Source: JBMTVN01 sp046047235 (GTDB taxonomy: Bacteria; Verrucomicrobiota; Verrucomicrobiia; Limisphaerales; JAHDYP01). From it: a DNA stretch of 33,646 nucleotides. Every line of letters begins with the position of its first letter. Within the stretch, counting starts at the first letter, position 1. The stretch covers positions 1 through 33,646 of the forward strand of contig JBJOII010000035.1 in assembly GCA_046047235.1 (NCBI GenBank), in the 5' to 3' direction. Shown here one piece after another: positions 1 through 8,454 of the stretch. The translations under genes were made by a program, and so were the position numbers. The notes beneath the pieces were generated by a model, which worked only from the letters and a program-made list of their open reading frames with translations, searched no databases and had not been told where the DNA came from.

Positions 1-84
1 GCAGAGCGCAGAGCGCAGAGCGCAGAGCGCAGAGGGCTGAGGGCGGAGGGCTGAGGGCGGAGGGCGGAGCGGTAAGCGGGAAGT
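1..84. repeat. Heptameric tandem array 1
   Basis: Twelve head-to-tail 7-bp units fill this stretch. They start as GCAGAGC, drift through GCTGAGG and GCGGAGG, and end as GGTAAGC and GGGAAGT. The period is strict but units vary. The same unit vocabulary returns near 10113, 12794, 16931 and 18341. The array begins at the window edge, so its true length is unknown. Confidence 0.85.
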
Positions 85-175
85 GTGGTGCAAGGGATGG
101 CGAAGCCCTAGCTTCCAGCTCCTGCGCGTGAGCGCGGAGCGCGAGTAGTGCACGTTCTCTTCTCTCTACGGTCTT

Positions 176-212
176 CTGGATTCTCGCGCCTGCGGCGCGC
201 TTCGATTCCGAT
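176..212. repeat. Intergenic hairpin repeat, family A (copy 1)
   Basis: The segment starts CTGGATTCTC, has the palindromic core CGCGCCTGCGGCGCG, and ends TTCGATTCCGAT. Related copies lie at 8264-8301, 13191-13226 and 17173-17210, always in gene-free DNA. Here it follows directly after the 3' end of the broken response regulator on the minus strand. No T-tract follows, so it is not a classical terminator. Confidence 0.7.
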
Positions 213-228
213 CTATTTTTTAGGCGTT

Positions 229-661
229 TTAGGTTTGGGGGGTGGGGTAGCGGTTCCAGGCGATCCAGTAGTAGCCGAAGGTTTCGAGGAGGGAGGTAAA
301 TTTTTGGAAGTCGACGGGTTTGACGAGGAAGCTTCCGGCGCATATCGGCTTCGGCGGCGGAGGTGGTGAGGATGACGGTGGGGAGGTGTTTGAGGTTGGG
401 GTCGGATTTGATTTGTTGGAGGACTTGGAGGCCGTCGATTTTGGGGAGGCGGAGGTCGAGGAGGATGAGGTCTGGGCGTGGGGCTGGGGTTGGGGGGGTG
501 AAGTTGCCTTGGTGGCGCAGGTAATCGAGGGCTTCCTGGCCGTCGCGGACATGGGAGAGGAGGTTAGCGATGCGGAAGTCTTCCAGGTTACGGCGGACGA
601 TTTCGGCATGGGCTTCGTCGTCTTCGACGAGGAGGATATGGATGGGTTTGCCTTCGATCAT
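229..661 (-). pseudogene. CheY-like response regulator (Rcp1-type), frameshifted
   Basis: The reading frame starts at the ATG at 661, 18 nt after the histidine kinase stop. It reads as a receiver domain: acidic pair D14-D15, phospho-acceptor D69 in LLDLRLPKIDG, and the switch segment ILTTS at 97-101. After Met107 (341-343) the frame is lost. The expected continuation, with the conserved lysine, appears one frame over as GSFLVKPVDFQKF and continues through GYYWIAWNR to a stop at 229. Family members have about seven more residues here, so roughly 20 nt seem deleted, possibly between two GCC-containing repeats. Read without correction, frame 0 has no stop before the window edge and runs into the heptamer array. 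The family usually receives phosphate from PAS/phytochrome-type kinases such as the one directly upstream. It is either a decayed gene or a sequencing or assembly error. Confidence 0.8.
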
Positions 662-678
662 AGGGATGGCGCGTTGAA

Positions 679-3600
679 TTAAAGTCGCTGTAATCCGGGC
701 AAGGTAAAGCGAAAAGCGGCTCCATGGCCGGGGCCTTTGGAATGGAGGGAGATACGGCCGCCGTGGAGTTGGATGATTTGTTGGACGAGGGCGAGGCCGA
801 TACCGGAGCCTGGGGAATCGGGTTCGAGTTTTTCGAAGAGGCCGAAGAGACGATCCTGGTATTTGGGGTCGATACCGGCTCCGTTATCGCGGACTACGAT
901 GGCGGGGACTTCTTCCTGTTCATCGACGTTGATTTCGATGAGCGGGTTGGGTTGGTCAGCCATGAACTTGACGGCATTATCGATGAGGTTTTGGAACACC
1001 TCGAGGAGTCGGCGTCGGTCACCTTTGAGCTGGTAGGGGGTGGGGGTGATCTTGAGTTGGACGTTGTGTTGGGCGATGGCACCGGCGACGAGGTCGGCGG
1101 CTTCCTGGGCGATATCCTGGAGTGTGAACGTATCGACGGAGTCGATTTTGTGTGCGGCGCGGGCGAGTTCGAGGAGTTCCTCGAGCATGAGGATCATTTT
1201 CCGGGTGGATTTGGACATGTAGTCCATATCGGAGCGGATGCGTTGTTCGTCTTTTTTGAGCAGGTCTTTTTCGAGGTAACCGAGGAAGGTTTGGATGGTG
1301 ACGAGGGGGCTTTTGAGGTCATGGGAGACCGTATAGACGAAGCGGGTGAGTTCTTCGTTGCGTTGCTGGAGGGTTTCCTGGGCTTTTTTGATTTCGGTGA
1401 TATCGGTGCGGGTGCCGATGAGGCGGGAGGGTTTACCGTCGGGGGAGTGGGCGACGGTGCGGCCTACGGAGAGGATCCATTTCCATTGGCCGTCGGGGGT
1501 ACGTTGTCGGTGTTCGATGCGGTATTCGGGTATTTGGCCGGAGGCGCAGGCTTGGAAGGCATTAAGGGCTTGGGTTCGGTCTTCGGGGTGGGTTCGGTCG
1601 AGCCAGGCTTCGAGGGATTCCGTGAAGGAGTCGGGCTCATGGCCGAGCATTTGGGCGTATTCGGGGCTGGTTTGGTAGGTATTGTGGATGAGGTCGACGT
1701 CATAGATGCCCTGGTGTCCGGCGTCGAGGGCGAGGCGGAGTCGTTCTTCGCCTTCGCGGAGGGCTTCACTGATTTGTTCGGCGCGGTCCCTGGCGGCGAC
1801 GACATCTTCCATGAGGTTGAGGGTGGCGGCGTGGGCGGCGGCGAGGCGGGTGCGGTTTTGTTCGAGTTCGCTGGCTTGGTGTTCGAAGTTACGAGCCATT
1901 TGCCGGCTGGTTTCGAGGGCGTGGCCTTTTTCGGCGATTTCCTGGAGGAGACGTTCCTGGTGGTGGATGAGTTCTGATTCGATTTTTTTGCGGAGGGCGA
2001 CTTCTTCGCGGAGGTGGCGGGCGGCTTCGCCGAGTTCGATGGAGTGATCGGGGTCTTCGTGGAGTGCGAGGCCTGACTGGCTGGTGGGGTGTGGGGTGGC
2101 GAGGTTTTTGAGGCGGGCTGAGAGGGTGGTATGGAGGTTTCCGTTGGAGGTGTGCTGGATGGATTGGAGGAAGTCATCCTCCATGAGTTTGGTTTTATTG
2201 AGGGCGCCCCATTGGGAGTAGCGGTTGTAGGCGTATTGCCAGTAGAGGGAGGCGAGGCGGTGTTGTTGGAGGGATTCGGCGAGGGAGGAGGCTCGTTCTG
2301 CGGCGAAGGCTTCCCATTGGACGAAGTGGTGTTGGGCGGCGTGGGAGAGGGATTGTTCGTAGAGAGTGAGGGCTTCCTGGTGTTGTTGGTTGAGCCGGGC
2401 CAATTCGGCTTGGGCGAGGGCGAGTTTATGCTGGTAGTTGGTGGGGCAGTGTTGGGTCCAGGTTTGGAGTTGTTGGAGCAGGCGTTGGATTTCGGGGGGC
2501 GGGTTGGTGGCGGGTTGGTGTTGGAGTCGGATAATGAGGAGGAGGAGTCGGGTGGTGACGTGTTCCGGCCAGGGGAGGAGGCCTTGGGTTCCGACCGTAT
2601 AGATGAGGGGGTCGGCTTCATTGGAGAGGGACAGGGCCTGGTCGAACTGGCCGAGGAGGAGGAGGCAGTGGGATTTGAGGACGCGGTAGATGCAGGCGAC
2701 CTGGATATTGCCGTGGCGGTCGACATCGTTGAGGTAATCTGTTTCGGGGAATGCTGGGGTTTGGGGGAGTTGTGGGCTGGCGAGTTGGAGGAAGATCTGG
2801 ATGCCGCCGTGGAGGAGGTCGATGGCCCATTGATTGGTTCGGGAGCGGCTGAAGTCGAGGGATTGGGAGGAGTCTTTGATGAGTTTCTGGAGTGGGGCGC
2901 CCTGGTAGTAGCGGCAGTACATGCTATGGCCGAAGGCGTAGGCGGCGTATTGGAGGTTACCGGAGTGGAGGCCGGTTTCCCAGGCTTGGGTGAAGTCCTG
3001 GCTGCTGGCGGAGAGGTGTTCTGACCAGTGTCGGAGGGAGCTACCGATCATGAGGTAGAAGACGCTTTGGGAGGAGGGGTCTTCGTATTTATCGGCCATG
3101 AGGGATGCGGCGACATTTCCGAAGAGTTTGCCGGTGTTGTAGTCATTGGAGACCCAGGCGAGGAGTCCGCCGTAGGCGGGGTGGCTATAGCTGATTTGGG
3201 GGACGGGGCCGTATTGGAGGATGAGGTGGACGGCTTTGGCGACGATGAGGCCCCAGAGTCGCTGGTGGGCGCGGTAGCAGGGTGGGCCGAGGGTAATGAG
3301 GAGGCGGGTTGCCATGAGGATGCGCGGGTCGCTCATGGCGGGTTGTTCCCGGCTGGTTTTGGGGAGTGGTGATTGGGCGAGGAGGTCATGGATCTGGCGC
3401 ATGACTTCGTCGCGGTGGGTTTCGAGGTTATCGGCGGGGAGTTTTACATTGAGGGATTCGAGTGCGGTGATGCCGATTTGGATGGCGTCCTGGTAGCGGG
3501 CGAGGAGGGTATATTGGACGATTTGTTCGGCGAGGATATCGGCGCGGTCGATGGGGTCTTTTGAGTGGGTGACGGCTTGATTGATGCAGGCATCGGCGGC

Positions 3601-5193
3601 GGTTTGGTTGCCGGCGAGGGATTCGCTGGTGGACCAGGCCTTGAAGAGTTGTATGGCGAGGGGGTAGTGGAGGGAGAAGAGGTATTCCGTGAGGTTATTC
3701 TGGGCGAGGATTTGACCTGCGGTGCGGTGGAAGTTACAGGCGGACTGGTAGGCGGTGGTGGCTTTGGCTTTGTGTGCGGCGCGGATATTGAGGCGGACGA
3801 GGTCGATGAGGTCGCGGGTTTGGGTGAGGAGGGAGCGGCCGGCGTTGAGGTGTTCGGTGATTTCGATGAGTTGGTCTTCGGACTGTTCGTCGGGGAGGTG
3901 TTGGAGGAGGGATTGGCCGATGCGGAGTCTTAGGGCGGGCAGGGCTGTTGTGGGGATGAGGGAGTGGGCGGCTTGCTGGATACGGTCGTGGCGGAAGACG
4001 AACTGGAGGGGAGGTTTGGGTTTGTGGTTTGTGGTTTTTCCCCGTTCGAGGAGGATGAGTTGCTGGGTGATGGGTTCCTGCAGGAGTTGGAGGCATTCGT
4101 TGGCGGGGAGGCTGGAAGCGATGCGGAGGGTTTCGATATCGAAGGCGGTTCCGATGCAGGAGGCGGTGGAGAGGAGTTGTTGGCTGGTTTGGGGGAGTTG
4201 TTGGAGTTGTTGGGCGAAGAGCTGGACGATATCGAGGTTGGAGTGGTGTTGGATTTGTTCCTGGTTCCAGGACCAGCGGGATTGTTGGGGTTGGAAGTGG
4301 AAGGTGTTTTGTTGGTGGAGGTGGAGGAGGAGGGTACGGATGAAGAAGGGGTTGCCGTGGGTGGTGTGGCGGATGAGGTTGGCGAGTTCCCGGGGATTAT
4401 CGAGTGACGGGGTGAACGTATCCTGGAGGAGGGACTGGATATCCCGGGTGGTGAGGGGTTCGACCTTGAGGGTGTGTTGGGGGAAGCCGTTATGTTGGAG
4501 GGACTGGATGGTGGTATGGAAGGGGTGGAGGGCATCGACTTCATTTTCCCTGTAGGCGGCGATGAAGAGCAGGTAGCGGAGGGGGTCTTGGGAGAGGAGT
4601 TGGTGAAGGACCTGGAGGGAGGCGGGGTCGGCCCATTGCCAGTCATCGATGAAGAGGACGACGGGGTTTTCGGGTTGGCAGAGGGCGCGGAGGAAGTTGC
4701 GGAGGGTGGTGGTGAAGCGGTGGATGGCTTCTTGAGGGGGGATTTCGGGGACTTCTGGTTGGGGGCCGAGGAGGCTTTCGAGTTCCGGGGCGATTTGGAG
4801 GAGGAGTCCGGTGAGGTGGCCGGTGGAGGCGGTGATGAGTTTGCGCCATTTTTCGTGGTCATCGGGCAGGGTATTGAGGAGGGAGAGGGCGAGGGAGCGG
4901 AGGGCGAGGCGGAGGCCGAGGAGGGGGGATTCGCGGTCGAACTGGTTAAATTTTCCTTGGAGGAAGAAGCCGTTACTTTTTTCGACGGAGGGCTTGAGGG
5001 AGTGGATGAGGCTGGTTTTACCGGAGCCTGAGAGGCCGGGTACGAGCAGGAGGCAGCTATTACCGACGCAGGCTTGGGCGTAGTGTGAGTTGAGCTGGGA
5101 GGTTTCCTTTTCTCTGCCGTAGAGAGTGGTGGTGAACTTGAGCTGGGGTTCACTGCGTTCCGGGGGGGGAGGGTTATGGGGTGGGGAGGGCAT
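679..5193 (-). CDS. AAA-ATPase / PAS / histidine kinase fusion
   Basis: This 1504-aa protein couples an N-terminal signal-transduction ATPase to a sensor kinase. Walker A is GLSGSGKTS at 53-61 and Walker B is VVLFIDDWQWAD at 178-189. A long helical, TPR/MalT-like middle region follows to about 1030, then a coiled coil (about 1040-1130), a PAS/PAC domain (about 1130-1255), and a HisKA/HATPase transmitter. The phospho-acceptor is His1291 in VSHDLKSPL. The N box (NLIDNAVKF), G1 (DNGAGID), F box (LFGLFEKL) and G2 (GSGIGLALV) are all intact. There is no transmembrane helix. The layout resembles cyanobacterial and myxobacterial Ser/Thr kinase-AAA-histidine kinase giants without the N-terminal Ser/Thr kinase. 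Its ATG overlaps the stop of the preceding PAS sensor by one base (TAATG), which implies translational coupling. It probably phosphorylates the adjacent receiver. The signal is unknown. Confidence 0.88.
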   Translation of the reverse strand: MPSPPHNPPPPERSEPQLKFTTTLYGREKETSQLNSHYAQACVGNSCLLLVPGLSGSGKTSLIHSLKPSVEKSNGFFLQGKFNQFDRESPLLGLRLALRSLALSLLNTLPDDHEKWRKLITASTGHLTGLLLQIAPELESLLGPQPEVPEIPPQEAIHRFTTTLRNFLRALCQPENPVVLFIDDWQWADPASLQVLHQLLSQDPLRYLLFIAAYRENEVDALHPFHTTIQSLQHNGFPQHTLKVEPLTTRDIQSLLQDTFTPSLDNPRELANLIRHTTHGNPFFIRTLLLHLHQQNTFHFQPQQSRWSWNQEQIQHHSNLDIVQLFAQQLQQLPQTSQQLLSTASCIGTAFDIETLRIASSLPANECLQLLQEPITQQLILLERGKTTNHKPKPPLQFVFRHDRIQQAAHSLIPTTALPALRLRIGQSLLQHLPDEQSEDQLIEITEHLNAGRSLLTQTRDLIDLVRLNIRAAHKAKATTAYQSACNFHRTAGQILAQNNLTEYLFSLHYPLAIQLFKAWSTSESLAGNQTAADACINQAVTHSKDPIDRADILAEQIVQYTLLARYQDAIQIGITALESLNVKLPADNLETHRDEVMRQIHDLLAQSPLPKTSREQPAMSDPRILMATRLLITLGPPCYRAHQRLWGLIVAKAVHLILQYGPVPQISYSHPAYGGLLAWVSNDYNTGKLFGNVAASLMADKYEDPSSQSVFYLMIGSSLRHWSEHLSASSQDFTQAWETGLHSGNLQYAAYAFGHSMYCRYYQGAPLQKLIKDSSQSLDFSRSRTNQWAIDLLHGGIQIFLQLASPQLPQTPAFPETDYLNDVDRHGNIQVACIYRVLKSHCLLLLGQFDQALSLSNEADPLIYTVGTQGLLPWPEHVTTRLLLLIIRLQHQPATNPPPEIQRLLQQLQTWTQHCPTNYQHKLALAQAELARLNQQHQEALTLYEQSLSHAAQHHFVQWEAFAAERASSLAESLQQHRLASLYWQYAYNRYSQWGALNKTKLMEDDFLQSIQHTSNGNLHTTLSARLKNLATPHPTSQSGLALHEDPDHSIELGEAARHLREEVALRKKIESELIHHQERLLQEIAEKGHALETSRQMARNFEHQASELEQNRTRLAAAHAATLNLMEDVVAARDRAEQISEALREGEERLRLALDAGHQGIYDVDLIHNTYQTSPEYAQMLGHEPDSFTESLEAWLDRTHPEDRTQALNAFQACASGQIPEYRIEHRQRTPDGQWKWILSVGRTVAHSPDGKPSRLIGTRTDITEIKKAQETLQQRNEELTRFVYTVSHDLKSPLVTIQTFLGYLEKDLLKKDEQRIRSDMDYMSKSTRKMILMLEELLELARAAHKIDSVDTFTLQDIAQEAADLVAGAIAQHNVQLKITPTPYQLKGDRRRLLEVFQNLIDNAVKFMADQPNPLIEINVDEQEEVPAIVVRDNGAGIDPKYQDRLFGLFEKLEPDSPGSGIGLALVQQIIQLHGGRISLHSKGPGHGAAFRFTLPGLQRL

Positions 5194-6764
5194 TAGGCGT
5201 CGGTGGGGTTTTGGGAGGAGAGCACGTTGGCGGCTTCGTTATTATAGCGGGGGGGTTGTCCGGCGTTGGCGAGGAGTTGGTTTACCTCTTCCTTGAGCTG
5301 GATCATGCGGAGTTCGCGGCCTACGGCGACGTTATTGAAGCGGGCGAGTTCATTATTGCGTTGCTGGAGTTCGCTGGCGCGGCGGAGCAGGGCTTTTTCG
5401 GCCTGCCAGCGTTCGCTGATATCGCGGATGGCGGTGAAGTAGACATCGCGTCCCTGGTAGTGGAAGTAGTTGACGAACATTTCGGCAGGGAAGACTGAGC
5501 CGTCATTTTTGCGGTGCCAGATGAGGTTGATTTTGGATTCCCGGTGTTCGATGAGTTCGCGGGTATCGTTTTGCTGTTGAGTGAGTTTGAAGAGAGTGAG
5601 GCGGAGGAGTTCGGCGCGGGTGTAGCCGTAGAGATTAATGGCGGACTCGTTGGCGTCGAGCAGTTGACCGGTTGCGGTATCGGCCATGAGGATGGCGTCG
5701 GTTTCTGTTTGGGAGAGGCGGCGGTAGCGTTCCTCACTTTCCTTGAGGGCGGTTTCCTCCTGATGTTTACGGGTGACGTTTTGGGCGAAGCCGTGCCAGA
5801 GGATGGACTGGCTGGGTTCTATTTGGGGGAGGGCGCTGGCTTCGATCCAGATTTCGCCACGGCCGGGGTGGTGCAGGCGGAAGGTATAGTGGAAGGGGCT
5901 TAGGTTGCGGGCTGATTCCAGCGCTTTCTTTTCGAGTTGTTCAGCATCGTTGGGTGCGATGAGTTTGAGGAGGGGGTCGAGGGATTTCTGGAGGGACTCG
6001 GGGGTGAGTCCGGTGAGTTGGGTGATGGCGGGTGTGGCGAAGGGCATGGAGGAGGATCCATCGGGGCTGAGGCGGAGGGAGTAGATGACTCCCGGGACGG
6101 TCGTGGCGGTTGAGCTGAGCTGGTTTTCGAGGGAGAGTCGGTTTTGGAGGGTTTGTTCGTAATTTCGGGTGGCGGTGTAGACGCGGAGGCAGACGAGGCT
6201 GAGGAGGATGACGGCTGCGGAGAGGGTGATGGAGAAGCGGGAATCGAGGCGTTTAGAGAGTTGGTGCAGGGCGTTTTGCGCGGCGGCGTCGAGATGGTTG
6301 GCTTGGCGTTCGATTTGATGGAAGGAGCTTCTGAGGGAGGCTTCGAGGGTTTCTCTTTGGGGGGAGGCGGACTGGGTTCGGAGCTCGAGGTCGTGGAGGA
6401 AGCGTGATGAGGCGGTGTGGAGGTTGGAGGAGGAGTAACCCGGGATGAGCGTTTGCGAGGATTGTCCCAGTGATTCGAGTGTGTGGAGTGCCTGCAGCAT
6501 GAGGGCCAGGCCTTCTTCGCGACGGAAGGCTGATGCGGGATTTTCTGAGAGAGTGAGGTAGAGGAAGCCTTTACTGAGGTCGTTGCGGGCTTCTTGGGCG
6601 CGGTGCACCTTGAGGGTAGCGTTCTGGATGGTGGCATCCTGCTGGAAGTGCAGCCAGGTGATGGCGAGGCAGATGGCGAGGGAGAGAGCGACCGCGGCGA
6701 GGAACCACCGGTGGGAGGACTGCTCGAGTCGGGCAGGCGTTGATTGGTCGCGTGGCATTGGCAT
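5193..6764 (-). CDS. Membrane PAS sensor without kinase domain
   Basis: The 523-aa protein has two transmembrane helices (about 20-40 and 177-196) enclosing a ~135-residue helical periplasmic segment, which is CHASE3-like in size and position, though the family call is inference. A short cytoplasmic linker leads to two PAS/PAC domains (about 212-335 and 340-455). The C-terminus is a coiled coil containing RFNNVAVGRELRMIQLKEEV, a linker that usually sits just before a transmitter, but the protein ends there. Its stop overlaps the start of the AAA/kinase fusion by one base. The simplest reading is a split sensor: this chain receives the signal at the membrane and passes it to the soluble kinase encoded next. 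It starts at ATG 6764, two bases after the stop of the substrate-binding protein. An ATG two codons in is also possible. Confidence 0.85.
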   Translation of the reverse strand: MPMPRDQSTPARLEQSSHRWFLAAVALSLAICLAITWLHFQQDATIQNATLKVHRAQEARNDLSKGFLYLTLSENPASAFRREEGLALMLQALHTLESLGQSSQTLIPGYSSSNLHTASSRFLHDLELRTQSASPQRETLEASLRSSFHQIERQANHLDAAAQNALHQLSKRLDSRFSITLSAAVILLSLVCLRVYTATRNYEQTLQNRLSLENQLSSTATTVPGVIYSLRLSPDGSSSMPFATPAITQLTGLTPESLQKSLDPLLKLIAPNDAEQLEKKALESARNLSPFHYTFRLHHPGRGEIWIEASALPQIEPSQSILWHGFAQNVTRKHQEETALKESEERYRRLSQTETDAILMADTATGQLLDANESAINLYGYTRAELLRLTLFKLTQQQNDTRELIEHRESKINLIWHRKNDGSVFPAEMFVNYFHYQGRDVYFTAIRDISERWQAEKALLRRASELQQRNNELARFNNVAVGRELRMIQLKEEVNQLLANAGQPPRYNNEAANVLSSQNPTDA

Positions 6765-6766
6765 GG

Positions 6767-7627
6767 CTAGGGGGTGCCGTCGGTGGATTCATTGGGCAGC
6801 AGGCCGAACTCACGGGCCAGCTGTTGATATTCCTGGGATATGAGGGTTTGTGTCAGGGCGTGGTTCCAGGCTTGGAGGAGGGGTGCGTCGGATTTGAGGA
6901 AGAGGAAGCCGCCTCGGATGGGGGTGGTGGGTTGGGTGAGTGTATCAGAGAAGGGGCTGGCTGGTTGAGTGGTATTGTTGGGGTGGTGCTGGAGGATCCA
7001 ACGGGCGGAGGTTTGGGGGAGGAGAAGGGCATCGGCTGCGGAGAGCTGGACCATGGCGTGGGCGGCGACGGTATTGGGGGCGGAGATCAGGCGATCTTCG
7101 GGGAAGCCATTTGTGAGGAGTTGGGCTTCCTGGATGGATTGGCTGATTACGGCGATGCGGACGGTGGGGTGTTGGAGGAGGTCGAGTGTGGAGTGGAGTT
7201 GCAGGGGGTTGTTGGTTTGGACGAGGAGGGTGGATTGGGTGTTGAAGGTGGGGATGGAGTTTGTGATTTCGGGGTAGCCGTCTGTATTGGGAAAGGTGCC
7301 GCAGGCGACGAGGTCGAAGCGGCGGGCGATGAGTTCATCGGTGAGGGAACCGTAGCCGGTGAGGATCCATTCGATTTGTTTGAAGCCGAGAGCTGTGGCT
7401 GCCTGATGTGCGAGCTGGACGGATTCGCCGGTGGGGTGGCCATCTGGGGTGAGGAATGTATGGGGCGGGGTGATGGCGTAGCCGACCCGGAGGGTTCCGA
7501 GATTCTGGATGCGGGAGAGAGTGTCTTGGGGTTTGAAGGGGTGGGTGAGGATGGCGAGGAAGAGGGCTGCGCCGACGGATAGTGAACCGCCGAGGAGCAG
7601 TTTATTCTTGGTGCAGTAGCCTGTCAC
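6767..7627 (-). CDS. Solitary periplasmic substrate-binding protein (SBP_bac_3-like)
   Basis: This 286-aa protein starts with a basic N-terminus and a hydrophobic segment (about residues 9-28), a signal peptide or anchor. The mature part opens with LRVGYAITPPHTF, the usual first strand of amino-acid-type binding proteins. FDLVACGTFPNTDGY and a late RGGFLFLKSD segment also fit the two-lobe fold. No ABC permease or ATPase lies nearby. Instead it is the first gene of a four-gene signalling operon, with only two bases between its stop and the PAS sensor start. It therefore more likely senses a ligand for the sensor than feeds a transporter; this is inference. The start is GTG at 7627, with no clear Shine-Dalgarno site. 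The ligand cannot be named. Confidence 0.82.
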   Translation of the reverse strand: MTGYCTKNKLLLGGSLSVGAALFLAILTHPFKPQDTLSRIQNLGTLRVGYAITPPHTFLTPDGHPTGESVQLAHQAATALGFKQIEWILTGYGSLTDELIARRFDLVACGTFPNTDGYPEITNSIPTFNTQSTLLVQTNNPLQLHSTLDLLQHPTVRIAVISQSIQEAQLLTNGFPEDRLISAPNTVAAHAMVQLSAADALLLPQTSARWILQHHPNNTTQPASPFSDTLTQPTTPIRGGFLFLKSDAPLLQAWNHALTQTLISQEYQQLAREFGLLPNESTDGTP

Positions 7628-7981
7628 AGGGATGGGTGTGGTGACGGCGGGAGTTTATTCATTTGGGAGTATCGGCGGGTTTACGGTTTGGCTTAAGTGG
7701 ACAGGCTTGGTTTGGGGGGGCTGTGCGCATGGTGTGGAGCGTAGTTGCAGTGGGGTGCGGTGTCACGTCGAACGGCGTCCTGGGTTGACGGCAGTGTGGG
7801 GCATGATCCGGCGCGGATTGAGGTGGGGGGGTATGCCTGTGGTGCCGGACCGAGTTAGGTCGTTGTCTTTGGGTGCGGTGCGGTTGAAGGGGGGTGTATT
7901 GGGATTTATTCCCTTCGGCGGAGAGGGGAGTGAGGGAGGGCGAGATTGCTGCGGAGCGCGGACTACGGGTGTCGCGGGTGC

Positions 7982-8028
7982 GATGGATTTCGCTGTGCGA
8001 AATCCAGTGGCTGCGCTTTCGCGCAGCT
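7982..8028. repeat. Intergenic double-hairpin repeat, family B (copy 1)
   Basis: Two adjacent palindromes: GGATTTCG and CGAAATCC around a short loop, then GCTGCGC TTTC GCGCAGC. The copy at 8159-8205 differs at only two positions of 47. A half copy with only the first hairpin is at 10392-10420. Confidence 0.8.
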
Positions 8029-8078
8029 AGGGTGTTCTGAAGGACTGGGCGTTGAGCGCTGAAGGGTGGTGCGAGGTG

Positions 8079-8155
8079 GGTGCAAGGACTTGGCGGTCAC
8101 GCGGGATCCGGCTTCGCTCTGCGAGCTACGCCGGGACAAGCCGTGACCCTACCTG
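8079..8155. repeat. Intergenic repeat, family C (copy 1)
   Basis: A 77-bp element bounded by inverted GGTCACG (8095-8101) and CGTGACC (8142-8148), then CTACCTG. Inside are GGATCCGGCTTCG and CGAGCTACGCCGG. A nearly identical copy is at 13267-13342, more than 5 kb away in different surroundings. Confidence 0.8.
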
Positions 8156-8158
8156 AGC

Positions 8159-8205
8159 GATGGATTTCGCGGCGCGAAATCCAGTGGCTGCGCTTTCGCG
8201 CAGCT
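8159..8205. repeat. Intergenic double-hairpin repeat, family B (copy 2)
   Basis: The same 47-bp double hairpin as at 7982-8028, with CGGCG in place of CTGTG in the first loop. It sits four bases after family C, showing that modules are joined end to end. Confidence 0.8.
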
Positions 8206-8263
8206 GATTGCTCTGAAACTCTGAAGCACTGGCACGGCGGAGTCGCGCCGACTCTCTTCATTC

Positions 8264-8301
8264 TCCTGGGCACTCGCGCCGGAGGCGCGTTTCGATCCCG
8301 A
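8264..8301. repeat. Intergenic hairpin repeat, family A (copy 2)
   Basis: CTCCTGGGCACTCGCGCC is followed by GGAGGCGCGTTTCGATCCCG. The core pairs CGCGCC with GGCGCG. The 3' flank (ATAGCGACAGCGATT) resembles that of the copy at 13191-13226. Confidence 0.7.
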
Positions 8302-8353
8302 TAGCGACAGCGATTACGATTTGGATCTGAGAGGCTGGAGCAAGAGTCATTGG

Positions 8354-8454
8354 AGGTAGGGACCCGCTGTGTCGGGTCCGCCAAGCCATTGCCACAACCA
8401 CGTCATGGCCGAGACGTAGCGTAGAACGCCGCAAACAGCGTCAAATCCCTACCT
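8354..8454. repeat. ~100-bp inverted-repeat element with internal hairpins
   Basis: Perfect 9-bp terminal inverted repeats, AGGTAGGGA (8354-8362) and TCCCTACCT (8446-8454), enclose about 83 bp. Inside are GACCCG CTGTGT CGGGTC (8361-8378) and the weaker CGTC/GACG pair. There is no room for a transposase. It could be a MITE-like element or a structured RNA. Confidence 0.5.

Noticed and set aside
724..1977. 417-aa open frame on the plus strand
   Set aside because: It lies entirely opposite the histidine kinase. Its glycine/glutamate-rich, low-complexity content results from the strand composition bias.
7632..8030. 132-aa plus-strand open frame upstream of the permease region
   Set aside because: Its second half translates repeat modules, and the first half has no recognisable protein features or ribosome binding site.
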